NCBI GenBank assembly: GCA_036785705.1
Contig: JAWUZG010000018.1
Coordinates: forward strand, 7,599,501 to 7,663,500
Source: Acanthornis magna
Lineage: Eukaryota; Chordata; Aves; Passeriformes; Acanthizidae
Length of the DNA: 64,000 nucleotides
Reading direction: 5' to 3'
The stretch's first letter is position 1. The number at the start of each line of letters is the position of its first letter. The position numbers were made by a program, and so were the translations under genes. Below, one piece after another: positions 38,001 through 51,402 of the stretch. The notes beneath the pieces are model-generated. The model was given only the letters and a program-made list of their open reading frames with translations. It was not told where the DNA came from and made no database searches.

Positions 38001-41000
38001 ATCCCACCATGAGTGCTCTGGGGTCTCCTCGTGCTGGCTCCATGCCAGCAGCGCGCCCAGGAGTGCAGAGTAGCCAGTCATAGCCTCCAGAAAAGGGGAG
38101 AGTTGATTAAAAGGGTAGGAAAACAGAGGAGTTTGTCAGTAATGGGTTGAAACCAAGGTGTTTCATGTTTTGGGGAGGAAAACAGACTCTTGGAGTTCTG
38201 AGTTGTTATAAAAGTGTTGTGTCATCGGCTGATTTTCAGATTGACGTGTAAAATCTGGATGTAATTGCATGATGGATTTTTTCCCTTGACTATTTTCAGG
38301 TGATTTGGATGTTTTTACAAAATAAAAACAATTTTGAATTCCCAGGACTTTTGAGATTTCTCTCTCATAAAAAATTTCAGCCTTCCATTGAGAGTTTTCG
38401 GCTGAGCTAGTGGTCTCCCTTTTCCCCTACCTCCAATTTAACAAGTTTTTTTTCCTGCTTTCACTCTAGTTCTTTCCTGGAAAAGAAGGAAAACAGTGTG
38501 TGAGCTGTAGAACATGCTGCCTACTCTTAAGACACTTTATGTGTAACATGCGGCATTGTATCTGCCTTTTTTTATGACTAGTTCACTTATATTAAAATAA
38601 ACACTGATAGCAAGCTGGCGTGAAAGACAAACATGTAGTGGTGATGAAAACCATTTAATGATTAGTAGAGAAACATATTTATTGAAAATAAAAAACCATG
38701 TCTAAAGTCTCTAATGGTGACTTCTCGAAACACTACTATGTTGTGGTATTTGCAGTGCTGTATGTCCTGTACAGTAGATATTGTTTAAAATTGCTTGGGA
38801 ACTGGAGCTTGCAATTGTGAGCTTGGAATGTCCTGCAGATAATTAAGTTGTGGTCAGGTCTTACAAAAATAAAAAGTTCTCGAACTATGATTTTATAAAC
38901 ATGCTACAATAACATTTCTTTATATTTAACAGTTTCTTATAGAAAGCTGATACTCTCACAAGGCATTGACTAAAGGTAAAACATCAAGAAAGAAAAAATA
39001 TTAAATTAAAACTTCACTTAGGATGTTGACAGTTGGCTTGTAATATTAAACAGATGTGTGTGTTCTTGGGGTATTCTTTCAGAACCTTGCTGCATACTAG
39101 TTTTCAAGTGACAGCTACAAATTTTTGATTAATTTAAAATTCTGCTTTCTTCAGTTGTCTTTGTTATATTTTATTTTCTTTGGGTCTATTCAGCTGGACA
39201 GTGTGATGCCAGCTTTTGTTTCTGCTGTGATATTCCAAGGAAGGTATTCTATTGTGGAGGCTTAAATTGAGGCATTCCTCATTCAACTGTATAGAAAAAT
39301 TATTACATATATGCAAAGATTCTTGGGCATGATATTACCTTTGCATGTGTAAGCATGGCATTTATTGGTTCTGATTGTGGGTGAGGTAGGGCATAATTTG
39401 GCCTTTTTGGCTCCTAGTAAATATTGCACATAGAAGCCAATACCAAAATAAAGGAATGTAAGTTTTTGTAAGATGTAAGTTTAATGAAACATAGAGGGAA
39501 TTATCAATTAAAGGGAAAGTGTATAGCACTATTAAAATGACAAAATGTTGTGCCCAGTTCTGATGTCAACCTTTTTCAGAAGTGTTGTAGTGGTGGGATG
39601 TTGCTTACTTGGTTTTGGTGTTTGTCTTTTTTTTAAGAAAGAGCTCCAAAAATGATCTAAAGTCTGAAAAATCTACCTTGTAGTGAGAAATCATTTAACC
39701 TTATTTTGTTACAACATATGATCACAAGAAAAAAAGTCTCTGATTTCTTCATGGAGCCTGTGAAGAAGCAAAATAAGATATAGTTCTGCAAGTAGTACAC
39801 ATTATTTGAGGTGTGATTCAGCTGCTCCTTGATTTGGTAGATTCTGCATCACTTGAAATCTCTTAAGTCAAGTGCATGTATTTCAAAATACATATGGTAC
39901 TCAACAAGTAATGCAGGAGTTAATGCATAGAGATGGCTCCGGAATTCCTTTTTACATATGGGACACTGCTTCCTACCACAGCAAGGAATTGGATACTGGC
40001 TTTCCAGATCTCAGACTATTGCTCCAGTGACCTGTGACTCTGATCAGTCTGACCTTGGACTGTGCAAATGTATGAATGTTCTCTCTTCATTTTTAATAAT
40101 AAATGAACTTATAGGAAACAAATCATGCTAACATATTTCTAAAATAAAATAGCCATATTAGACTTTGCAGGATGTGTAGTCTACCACAGAAGTCTGTTGC
40201 TGTGAAGTAAGCAACCACTTTTTAATGTTTCTTTATTGTCAGATTTCTTCCTTACAGATTTCAGGGGATGAATGATGTACAAAGATAGTTAATATTTTTT
40301 TAAGAATAGAATTGAAGGGGTCATTAACTAATATGCAGTGATTGTTGATTAAATAGTGCCACATTGCTGTAGTCTGCATACTGACTTGGTTTAATATACA
40401 TGAATTGAATATCTTTTTTTTTTTTTTAAGATTGTGTAAAGGCACAATGATACAACATAATGTGAGTGAGACTAGCTTGTTGTAAGGATACACTTCATTT
40501 TTCTTGATGATGATGTTTTCAGTTCCCAAAATTTTTAGCTCATTACAGAATCCATGGAAGTATAGATGAGAAATACTTATGAGAGCTCAGATACTGTTTC
40601 CTATGATTTTGAATATGATGTAAAGGACTGTGCAGCAAATACAGGAAAATACTTATTAGGGATAGTGAAAATGTGAAGAAAAAAAAATCAGATGGTCTAA
40701 AATGTGACATACTGTAACTTCTTATATTGTATTTATTTTCTGCCATGTTACAGCACACAGAATGTGTGGTGCTATGGCCTGGCTATTTCACCACTTTACC
40801 ATTTCTTCACAATTTATTGTCTAAAATATTACAGTAGTTCCAGGAGTAGTTTGTGGGTTTCCCCAATATGTTTGAAATATTTGTTACAGTTTTATTTTGT
40901 AGGTAAAATAAGGCATGTGTATTTTTTGAAGGAAATTTTGTTTGTTGCTTGCAATGACAGAGAAGAAGCCTTTTCTATATAGCTCTTAAGTAAAGATTGA

Positions 41001-43392
41001 GATTTAATTTACTGAATTAAGCATATGCTCCTCAAATAAATTCTAATATGAGTATTATTTCAATTTTAAAGAAATACATTTTAAAGCATCCAATAGAAGT
41101 GTGGGGGAAGGAAGATAATGCAGATATGAAAGGATTTTATTTTTTAGGTAAAATTGCATACTTCTTTCAAAGACCACTGTTATTTCTTTATACATGATTG
41201 CTAGTGATGCTCTTATGTTTAAAAAAGAGCTACTATTGTAGAAATCCATGGTCTGCTTGCAGGCATTTTATAGGTTGAACTGTTTTGAACAAACTGATTT
41301 GTATCAATCAGTTCTTAAAATGCAGTGGAAACAGTTTCTTCTTTTGGTGAGGCTTGTAAATTGTGCTGGGAATTCTGTGCAGTTGGATGATGGTATTCTG
41401 TCTGAGCAGGCATACAAATAATTCTGTTATTAGAATGTGTCTTTCGGCTGGGGCGTTATGGTGGTTGGTTCTGCCTTCAGGTTTTGTCCCTTTTGTGGAG
41501 GACTTTGAAATAATATGAATAAAATATTAATCATGGAAATTACATGAGATAACACGCTTTTTCATTAGCCCACTTGGAGACAGAGGAAGATTATATTAAC
41601 TTAGTTCCAATTATCCCTATTACCGGTGCTTGAATACTAAGGCTCTGGCAGAACAGCTCTATAGATGTCTAGATATAGATCTTACAAAGATAACTTGTTT
41701 GACTGAGATTGTTGCCAGTGAGATATTGTTGTTGGTTAAACATAAATGTATATTGTAATGAAAAAATACTTTCCTTTTGGAATTTTATAAGCAAGAGGAT
41801 TGTTGTAATACAAAAAACCTGAAACCCTTGAATAGTAAGTTGTTTGGAATTAAGTTTCCTACCTCTTTTAAGACTACGAACTGAACTATTATATTGCCTT
41901 CTGATTGCATGGTGTGTTTTCTGCTTTAAATTGCTATTACGGTAGCTCTGAGAGTCCCTAACTGAGAGCAGAGCTAAATTCCCTTTGCAAAGCATTTGAA
42001 CTGTTAACTAAGCAAGACATTGAATGATGCAAGATGAAATCCTGGTTGTACTGAAACAGGCTGCAGAGTTATGGTTGATTTAATTGAAGAAAGTACTTTG
42101 CAAAAATTTCTTAACAGAGTGAAAGTTTAATGCTCGCTTATTGTTTGTTTCACATTTTGAGTGAGAGTGAGGATGAAGGTCCAAATAAGATTATGGAAAG
42201 AGAAGTCTCCAGTGTTCCGTACGATTTTTTATTAAGATGCTTTTTTTTTTTTTTGTTTTGCAACAAATGAACTGATTTAGTTGAGACTATTCAAATACTG
42301 TTCATTTGGGTCTTAAGAGAGCATTACCCAAATGGGAAGGCATTATGAGTAAGGACATTTCTAATTTGTGTTACTTAGTTGTATTTTCAAAGATATGCCC
42401 TAAACCAAAGTAATTCTGAAAATATTTATGCATAACAGTTGTTGGGTAAAACTTGCAATTTTCTGAAAAAATGTAGTTTTGAAACTCTCTCTGAGTTGTA
42501 GCAATTAACCTACATGCACATTTATAATTCTAGAAAATGGACAGCATATTACATTCAAAGAGTGGATCTGATAGAGTCAAATTGCTTAAAACATCAGTTA
42601 TTGAAGATGTCCCCTTGGGACTTTGAGAAACTATTTAACAGATGAAAGTACATTTTGAAAAGTTTGACCTTACAGGCAATCATAAAATGAATCAAAACAG
42701 TTCTTTCCTCCCCTGAAATGTACAGAGCCCATCTGTATCTAATCCAGTAATTATAGACTGAGTTCAATTACCTTTTCAAACTTGGAGCAGACTGGAGACT
42801 AGGCAGTGAACAAACATAGGGTTTTGTCTAGACCTCAATTGACCACAGTCTAAAACTTGAATTTATATCTAATTTTATTTTTAGTGTCGTTTGATAGTTT
42901 TTAAAGGATTTATTTTGCTACCTAGTTGCTAGATCATGAAAGATTTTATTTGTTGACTTAGTGTTTATGGCGACATTTTTTATTCCAGTGAAGTTAATAA
43001 AACGGCACCAAGTCCTAAGAGTTCACTGTATAAATAATTTTAAATTTTGAAAAAGTGGATAAAACAGCTCTTTTGAATCTTTAATATTGCTACAATGAAA
43101 TTATGAAAGAATCTGAACAAAATTATGTAATTTGTCTGTGCTTATATTCATATATTTAATATTCAGATTAAAACACCCTCTTTTGATCTTTTTTGCTCTT
43201 TTAGAAAAATGAACCCTAGACTATCTGACTGCAATATTACCACTAGTTGACACAGATTAGAAACTATGCTGGAAATAGATTTTCAGCTATTTTATTCATT
43301 TCCTTTAAAGCAAGCAAACTGTCCATTCAGCCATACATACAGTGTTAAAAGATACATATGCAGTCACAAGTCATAGCAGTTAGTGTAAGTTA
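32055..43392 (+). other. STX18 intron 1, ordinary AT-rich sequence
   Basis: No supported exon is present. Oligo-T runs lie near 33,096-33,111, 40,412-40,427 and 42,241-42,254, and a short (CTCAC)n run near 35,392-35,408. A moderately GC-rich patch at 37,960-38,070 carries overlapping short frames of no recognisable family. The + strand is G/T-rich over most of the interval, consistent with transcription from left to right. Confidence 0.5.
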
Positions 43393-43650
43393 TCACTTTG
43401 ACCACCAAGTTGAAGCCCAGGCATCTTCTGATATTCTCCCACAAGCAGAACAAACCACATAATATCCATGTTGCTGAGAGGAATCTTGTGCTGCGTTCAC
43501 TGTCTGACATAAGGTTTCCAACATGGTGTTGTTACTGCTTGCACGACAGCTAAGAGCAGCCTTCTCCTGACAGGCGTTCTTTGCTACGGGGCTGTGTGGT
43601 TTGCAGAAACCAGCGCAGTGCGCAGGGCTTGGGTTGTTAGAGCAGTACAT
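43393..43650 (-). other. 85-codon cysteine-rich ATG frame, unassigned
   Basis: An ATG at 43,650 opens an 85-codon frame ending in TGA. It encodes many cysteines in its first two thirds (MYCSNNPSPAHCAGFC at the start, YVVCSACG later) and ends TWWSK. It has no signal peptide or domain I can name. The local base composition departs from the G/T-rich intron around it, which suggests an inserted or antisense-transcribed segment. It may be a retrocopy fragment, an antisense exon or chance. Confidence 0.2.
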
Positions 43651-46600
43651 TTCCTATCTCTTGGGTAGCAGTGGAGGAGCAATGATTAAGGACAGAATAA
43701 ATGCTTTATTTTACCTTTTAATTGTGCAGCGTGCTGTTGATGGAATGGCGTTTCTTGGCAAGTGAAGGCTATGATAATTAGTGCATTTAGTTTAACTTAC
43801 TTATTCTTAATAGTAATCAGTATTTTGTAGCAGTTGCTGTAATTAGTTAAGAATGTGGTTCATGATGACTTCCAAGTCAACACGTATTTGATGAATAAGG
43901 CACACTGTTCCAATGAGTAGTAAATTTGACAAGCAGGAGTCTTTTGATGTTTAATTGGCTTTCCTTGTAACACTTGAAGAAAAAAATGATCTAATGAATG
44001 TTGCGTTGCCTGTAAAGCTGAAACCCAAGAGATCGCATGGAATGTATTTTGTCTCCATATTTTTAAAGCATGGGAAGAGTTCTCTAATATTTGTCTTTTG
44101 AGGGTTTTTTGGGTGAGGGGCTGTTTGGTTGGTTTGCTTGTTTGTTTGGTTTGGTTTGGTTTTTTAGTGTATAGTAGTTTGCTGGATGAGTGATACTGTT
44201 CTGAAGAGGTAATATGAAAATGTGTCAAATTATTTTCATAATCATAATTTAAAAGCAAATTTTGTAATAGTATATTACTAGGAAATGTAGTAGTGTATAA
44301 CATCAGTCTGGTTTGTTGTTTCGTTTTTTTTTTCTCAAAAAGGAAGGACCGTCATGCACGCAGAAGTCAGGAAATCCAATTTTCAATTTTAGTCCTTCAT
44401 CAAAATCCTATTTAGAAAAGCATTGGGAAGTCCTTTTTTCTCCCTGCCTTAAGTCCTTGTCAGGAACCAAGAAGACCTTTCAGCTGTTGCTAATAGCAAA
44501 TGTCATCATCTGTTGTACAATCGTATTTGTATTAAAGTTTATGCTGCCATAGAATGGACCACCAGACTTTGCAATGGAAAGTAGGGATGGTTGATGTAAG
44601 TTTCTGAATTTTTAATAATTCTATGCTACAGCTCCATAAGAAAAAGCTGCTACGACGAGGATGTGGAATCTATTTCTTGTGCTCTATTTAATTTTACAGG
44701 GCTTCAGTATTGCACAGAACTTCAGAACTGAAAGCATTTTAGACCAACAGCTGAAATGAGTATGTTCTGAAAGTAAACTAAGGCAGTACCTGTAGCCTGG
44801 AGGTTACCTGAAATGAGAAGCCTAGCTTTAGCACTGTGTTTATTCTGATCTGGATAATTTTAATTCTAAGGGGCAGTGACACTACTGACCCCAAATTCTA
44901 AGGCTAGTAAGAGTAACTTAAGAATAATGCTGGCCACAATAGACAAGCGTTGTCTTATGGGAAAAATTGCTGTTTTGAAGTCTCTCTTAAGATTCTTCAT
45001 GACCACATCCAGTGTTTTTCCCAAGTGAAAGTTGGTTGATTCAGTTCCACCTCTTTGCTTATTACGAAAAGGTCTTTGTTTTCTGACTGTTGAAAGGAAC
45101 TGCTGCTAGTTAATTTTCGGCTGCATTCTGACACTGCCTGATAGGTTTTCTGCTGTGTACATTGCATAGACTGTATTATAGTGTAAGATAAAACCAGTCA
45201 GTATTAAAAAACAACTGTGTTTTCAGTTAATGGAAAGAGAAATTTTAAAAGTGAAAGCATTTGTCTTTCCTGCTTCAGTGGATATTTGTGTGTTGTCTGT
45301 TTTCAAACCAGATCATTTGAGTCAGCTCCTATAATTGTACATGTTCACTTCCTCAGAGCAGGCGCTCCCAACCCGGCGGAAAGCATGCATCTTTTAGCTG
45401 CCTCTATTCAAGAAAATGCATTTAATTTCCATTGTAAGATCATTTTTAAACCTAAAGGGAATATTAACTATATTATAATCCCTGGAATTGACTTCGGAAA
45501 AAAATTGAGATTCTTCTGTAGTCACCCATTTTCTCCTGTTTCAGTTACTTAAAAAAAGTAACTTCCTTTTGCCTTCATTTGTTCCTTCCAACTCTTATGT
45601 TTCTGATGTGTGCTTTTCTTTCTGGGTCTGTGTATTGTATTTTGTCATAGGTTTCTGTTGAAATCTGTCACAATTTTAGTGTCACTGATTTCTTATTGTT
45701 GGTATTTACTTCTTCATTTTCACTCTATTTGATTCCTTTGTTACTATATTTATTTTGTGATTTTTGGCTGATTTTCTATACATTACAGAGTTAGTAGACA
45801 GTTGTTTATTTAAGAGGCAAGAAACTGTTGACTCCAAGAAGGATAATTTGGTTGCCTGCAAATATCTAGTCACTTGTTTCACCTTCTGCAGCAGAAGGGA
45901 GGCTTGTTCCTCTTGTTGCTGTCTGATTTTTTGCATAAGACAAAGGAATTCAAAGTGCAGTTTGTGTGAAGCCTAATCTTCATAAATTATTTTTCCTGTC
46001 ATTTTTTTCCTGTCTTGTCCAGCTCTTGCCTTTTGGACTTTTTCGTTTTCTTGACTCAGTTTGTGTCATTAATTAGTATTAAAAATTACTACTAATTAAG
46101 CAATAAAAAGATGCATGCAGTCATAAAACCTAAGCTTTTAAAAAATTTTCTAAAGTGCAAATTCCTCAAATAATTTTAAATAAAAGAAAAATCATGTTGG
46201 GTTGCTTAAGCTGCATAAGAAGTTACTTAAGCTACATACTTAAGCTACGTTCTGTCACAGTACAGCTAATTTGATACAGTGCTAGGAAATAGAACTAAAC
46301 AAAGTTATGTGAGTAAAACTCTCTATTTAGACAACGGTGTTTATTTTCCTTCTCTTTATTTTTCTATCTTTACTCAATTTTGTCTCTTCCATGCTTATTG
46401 ATGCTGTAGTCAGATAGTCACTTGAGTTGCTTATGAAGGAGCAATGTTTGAATTGCTCTGTAGGGGAATGAAGAACATTCAGGACAAAAATAAAATCTAA
46501 ACTGGTTTAGATATCCTGACTTTAAGGATCTGCACCACTGCTATAGAGTGTGTTCAACAATATGCTTTTTCATTGATATTATACTAGAGCTACAGGCATT

Positions 46601-48679
46601 TGAAATTGTTGTGTGTTTCTGCGGGGAAAAATTGCAGTTTTGGAATGCTCTGGTTCTAATGCTGATGTGCCAAGAGGTAGAACACGCTATTAAAACATGA
46701 GGTTAGATTAACCCTCTCCTTGCTAGCACATATATAGCATACAATGTTTTGTTTAGGCCATTTTGAGCACTTTCAAGGAGAATCTTTTACATCCTAAGAG
46801 ATTTTATAATTGATTTGGGGTTTTTTTCTTTCCCCATTGACTATGGGGGTTTGGGTTTTTCTGGTTTTGTTTTGGTTTATTACCCTAAATAAGGGTCCTA
46901 TTCTTCCAGCACATGCTAGCTTTTGTATCTCTGCTATGTGTCTCTCATTTGCACTGAAATTATAATTAATGCTTTAGCTTGGGTATACATTACTTTTCAT
47001 GTTTTTTTCCACTCTTTACCTCAGACCATTCCTTTCTGCTTCTGTTTTTATCCCCTCTTCCGTCTTCAGTTCTTCCTTTCCTTCACTTTTCAGTGTTTCT
47101 CTTATTTTTTCACCCCTGTGCCACTGAGCTTTACAGCTCCTGTTCTGTCTATTCATACAGTCAGATATCTGCTTGACATTTACTTCTTAATGTTGACCAG
47201 TCTCTGTATCATAAATTCTCTTGCCAGTGTTAAGTTTTTGTGTTCTAATTGTAATTCATAGCCTTAACATTTTCATCTTAAAGTTGCTAGTGAGATAGCT
47301 CCTCAACAGGGAGGTACTTCATTTTTGCCTTTCTTCCTAAGTTCATGCCAGTGCATGAACAGAATACTGAAATACTGATGAAATGTTTTTCAGTACTTCT
47401 AACTCATCTGTAATGCAGAGCAGAATTGTGGAGCAGTGGTGTGGCATTTGTTGAATAAGGTGTTTGTAAGCCAAATAGAAACTGTCCTTGAGGTGAGACT
47501 GTTCACTAATTCATGCAAGAGCTGTGAAACATTGTGGCAAATTGCAGTAGAATTTTACTCTAACCTTGAGTGAAAACTGTACACAAACCAATATCCATCT
47601 TACAAGAGATACTCCAATTTCTCTGTATGCTTGTCTGCTGAAACACAAGTATTTTCCATCCAGTTGTTCCGTTATTTCCCCACACAATGCCATAGCGTTT
47701 AGCTACTGCAACCCAACCTGGGTAATCTTGTTGTTATGGCAAAAGACACAGAAGTAACATTGATTTCTTCTCTGTGTACGGACAGTGAAAGTGTTTGATA
47801 GACACTGAATATTAACACAAAGCATCTTAGTAACTTTTACGGCTTAATGTGTAAACTTCTGGACAGTTTGTATGTGTTTACTTGTTGACATCGTTGTGTT
47901 TTACTCACTTGATGGTTCCTTCTTGCCCTACGTGCTACAGCAGTGGCCATATTTATCTCAGCAGAAAGGTGTGAAAAGAAGGTCTCTATGAAAACTGTGG
48001 CATTTCTGAAATGCGTGTGCCACAAATTGTTGAAAAACTGTGATGTTTCCTATAAAATAAAAAATCAGATGAAGGGAAGTAGTCCCTGTTTTATTCTCTC
48101 TAGCAGAGTATTTCAAGTAAAATAAGAACTCAAATTAATTTTGCAAAATAAGTGTTTTAATAGATTTTTGTCTTCTGAAGCTAAGAGTTTATAGAGTAAG
48201 CAGAATCTCTTTCATTGCACTGGTGGTTACTGTGGTCTTGTCTCAAGGTACTTAGGTGCTGGGTAGCTGACACGGCTCTTACTGCAAAGTGCTTGTGAAC
48301 AGGAATATGTCAATAAATATATGTTAGTGTCTGTTCCACTTGTTTCCTAAGATTGTCTCACAGCTGTCTGGTTACTTAGTAATTTCAGAATGGACACTGT
48401 GTTCCTTTTGTGAGCAGCTGTGAGGATAATGCTGTAGTTTACAGCCCTTTCTTCTTGGAGGCCATTTGGAGTTGACTGCTGTCTGGAACCTCAGACATAA
48501 TGCAGCAGTATACAGTGGTGGTATATCTCGGCGTACACGCCTTTTCATTTTATTTCAGACAACCATTTTGTTTCCTTGTCTTGTGTGTCTTGGTTTTGTC
48601 TTAGTTTTTTTTTGTTTGTTTCTGTTTCTCTTCCTATTTACGCACTGTGTGTTTTCTGTCGATGTGTACCATCAAACAG
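43651..48679 (+). other. STX18 intron 1, nothing recognised
   Basis: AT-rich, T-biased intron with several TTTG-rich low-complexity patches (44,100-44,165; 46,820-46,885). Open frames of 110-150 codons on either strand show no family features. Confidence 0.45.
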
Positions 48680-48792
48680 CCAGCTACTATGTGAAGTTGC
48701 GGGTTCCTATGAATTTGAGACTTTCTATAGATAAAATGCTTTCGGAAATTAGTAATATGTTGCAGGGAGAGGTAGCCAATTATAGGATAGAG
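48680..48792 (+). other. exon-like segment with strong donor
   Basis: A long pyrimidine-rich stretch (48,600-48,660) leads to CAAACAG at 48,673-48,679. An open segment follows and runs into GATAGAG|GTGAGT at 48,793, an excellent donor. The only frame open across it does not connect to STX18 exon 1 in phase, and splicing from exon 1 would give an early stop. If real it would be a poison or non-coding cassette exon. No homology is recognised. Confidence 0.2.
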
Positions 48793-50613
48793 GTGAGTTA
48801 ACTAGGAGACAGGAATGGACTGTTGTATTTTGAGGTGTCTTGCATCGTCTTGCAAAGTTCACTTCCATGGGTGTCGTCTTTTACATTTGAATTACAAGCC
48901 AAGCTTTGTTAGGCCTACATGAGCCTCGGTTTGGCTGAGTCTCTTAGATCGTTCTCGTTCTTGCCTACAGACTGAGTTAAAAGGAGGAGATAGGAAGCTC
49001 ATGTTTCTTGAGGTCTCCAGAGTTTGTACTCCAACTTATGAACACTTATTCTCTTTCTAGAAACTTTAGGCTTTTAAGCAGCTTAACTTTCTTTCTCTTG
49101 TTCGGTAATGTATTTGTCACTGTATAATAGAATAATTGAGTTCACAGTTTAGTTGTAAATAAGGCTGAACTACATTATTTCTTTTTATTATTTTTCTGAT
49201 ATGGTTTGATTTTTTCTTACTCATGTGGTCAAGGAAGACTTAGATGGTGGCCTTATATATACGTAATGTAACAATTAAAATGTCACAGAATAGTTTATTA
49301 TAAAACATACAGGAATTAGAGAAATTATCTCTTCAGTTATAATTTTTGGATAAAGTTTCCTTCTACTGCATCCTTCACTATTTTTCACAACTTCTGTAAA
49401 ATTTATGTGGCTATGACAGATGTTCCCTCAGGAAACTATTTCAGTCTTTTGTGATGTGAAATTTTTTCTAGGTTTTGGGCTGTGTTTTTTGTTTTGATGT
49501 TACATTGTGAAGCATATCAGTGTTTCCTCATGTGAACGTCTTTTCCTTGCATTTTGAAAATAAACCAAATGCTGTTGCTCTTTTAACTCTTACTTAACTG
49601 ACCTATAAATACTTAATTAGTTTAACCTTGAAGTTCTTTAGGTAATATGATTGTTGTTGAGGATCAGCATGCTGGAATGTTTCAGGCAAACTTGTAAATA
49701 CTTAGTCTATAGGAACCACTATTACTGAACATTTTTTTTAGTTATGCTGACATATGAAATGCTTTCCAGTTTGTGCATTTTTATTCTTCTCTGTGATTCC
49801 CAAACTTGTTATATGAGAAACTCATAAAAATTTTTGTGCTGTGTTCCTGTTGGCCTCACAATGTCAAAGCAGTTTCTCATGATTGCTCTTATCATTGAAA
49901 ATGTTTCATATATTTAATTCTAGCTTTTTAAATCTGAAAATCCTTAACTTCCTTTTTTTAGTGATTGGCGTTTATATCAAGTAAAATTAAAACTCAGAAA
50001 TCTGAATGCTTTGTTCAAATTGGTTAAATGAGTATGATTAAGTTGTAAGAAGTAGCCCATCAAGTAAAATCTTACAATTGCATACAAAGCTGTCTGTTGA
50101 ATTAAAAAAACAGGAACCCAACTTTCATTTGCAATAGCACTGTTCTGATTTTCATTAAATAAATTATGTTTTACTCTATTTTGTTTAAACTCTAGATTAA
50201 TTTCTATGGTTACAGTGGATATAAATCTCTAGATTGCCTTTAAAAGGGATTGTTTATTCAAAACAGGACTGACAGTCTCTCCTCAAGAGAAACTATTACT
50301 TAATTTTATTTTTCTATGTTTAAATGCTTAAAAAATATTTGTAATGATACCCCAAAGGCATCATAAAAATGTAAAAATAATTATACTCTAAAATTACCAA
50401 AATTACAGGAAGTGGACATTTAAAAAATCTTACTGAGATTCATGGCTGAGAAAAAGTGAGAAAGGAAAAGTGCCTTACTTCACAACTTGAAATCTTGTCA
50501 GGGATTTCTGCTTTCAGTGATTAAAAATATACTTTTGACTTTTCACTATTACTCAGATGTGAGAGAATAGCACTGATTTCCCTTTTAATTACAGCTAAAA
50601 CTTCCTCCATAAA
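48793..50613 (+). other. STX18 intron 1, nothing recognised
   Basis: AT-rich intron immediately upstream of the retrovirus insertion. No gene or repeat is recognised. Confidence 0.5.
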
Positions 50614-50618
50614 TTGTG
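50614..50618. other. left copy of the 5-bp target-site duplication
   Basis: TTGTG lies directly before the LTR's TGTTGG and is repeated directly after the right LTR at 57,602-57,606. One more matching base (A) could be counted on the left, but TG...CA ends define five. Five bases is the ERVL norm. Confidence 0.9.
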
Positions 50619-50659
50619 TGTTGGAGGTTGGGGGGGGGAAGTGGAATTTTTCCCATTCT

Positions 50660-50671
50660 GTTGCTAGGCAA
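50660..50671. promoter_or_regulatory. RFX-type palindrome in the LTR
   Basis: GTTGCTAGGCAA is close to the RFX/EF-C consensus GTTGCYNGGCAAC, missing only the last base. It lies near the start of U3, where retroviral enhancers sit. RFX2 is a testis factor, so a germline-active enhancer is conceivable. That is inference. The same site is at 56,692-56,703. Confidence 0.4.
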
Positions 50672-51349
50672 GTAACGATCGGTACTTAGAGGACATTTTA
50701 CTCTCACAAAAGAGACAAAGACTTTTTTGGCTGGGCGGGCACGGGAACAAGAGATAGCAAGACTTGATAACGACACACGGACTCGCTCACAAGTCTCGGA
50801 GGAGACAGCAGTGGAAGGAACGGCTCTCCGTTTTTTTGGCTGCGACTGCAGGAAAAGAAAAGCCCGGCTTTGCACTAGTTTTTCTCTACCTGGTGGGTGA
50901 GTTCTCGGGGCACGGGACTCCAATCATCTCTTCCCCTCCGGGAGGGTGCATCTCCCAGCTGCACTGCAGCGGAACGGGACCCCCGCCTGCCACCACCCCG
51001 CGCCCTGCCTGCTGCCCCGCACCCTGCCTGCCCCAACTGCGGAGTTTCCTGCCGCCTCCTCTGCTGGCTGGCCCGGGTGGGCTGACCCGGCCGCTCCATC
51101 TCCCGGCTCTGGGCTCTCTGCTGCGCCCCCCGTCCATCTGCGCTCCACCCTGCTCCAGCCCGTCGGCCATTACGCGCGACACAGATCCAACCTCGCGGCA
51201 CAGCGCCATCTGCAGCTTCCCGGGAGTCATCGCACCTGTCCTGCTGGTCTAGGAGCCCAACAGCGCCCCTGCTGGCCGTGACCGTGACTGCACCAACCGA
51301 GAACGTGCCTGACAGTCCAGGGACATTTGCCACCGAGTTTTTTTGGTTT

Positions 51350-51402
51350 TGTTTACTGTTTTTCTTTACCTTGTTTACTGTTTTTTGTTACTGATTGTTT
51401 AC
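51350..51402. promoter_or_regulatory. three forkhead motifs in the LTR
   Basis: TGTTTAC occurs at 51,350-51,356, 51,372-51,378 and 51,396-51,402, all on the same strand. The right LTR carries them at 57,382, 57,404 and 57,428. This is the core FOX-family recognition word. Their position late in the LTR makes them either promoter-proximal U3 or R/U5 sequence. Confidence 0.5.

Noticed and set aside
37797..38083. Overlapping 94- and 65-codon frames in a mildly GC-rich intronic patch
   Set aside because: No recognisable domain, and the two frames exclude each other; no splice or repeat evidence found.
41560..41620. EEDYIN-like translation next to a CATTAG acceptor, considered as STX18 exon 2
   Set aside because: The expected upstream and downstream syntaxin residues are absent and no donor follows in frame.
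50764..51333. 162-codon (+) and 152-codon (-) frames in the LTRs, intact in both copies
   Set aside because: Their conservation follows from the LTRs being the same age and sequence; no start context or family supports an accessory gene such as a superantigen.
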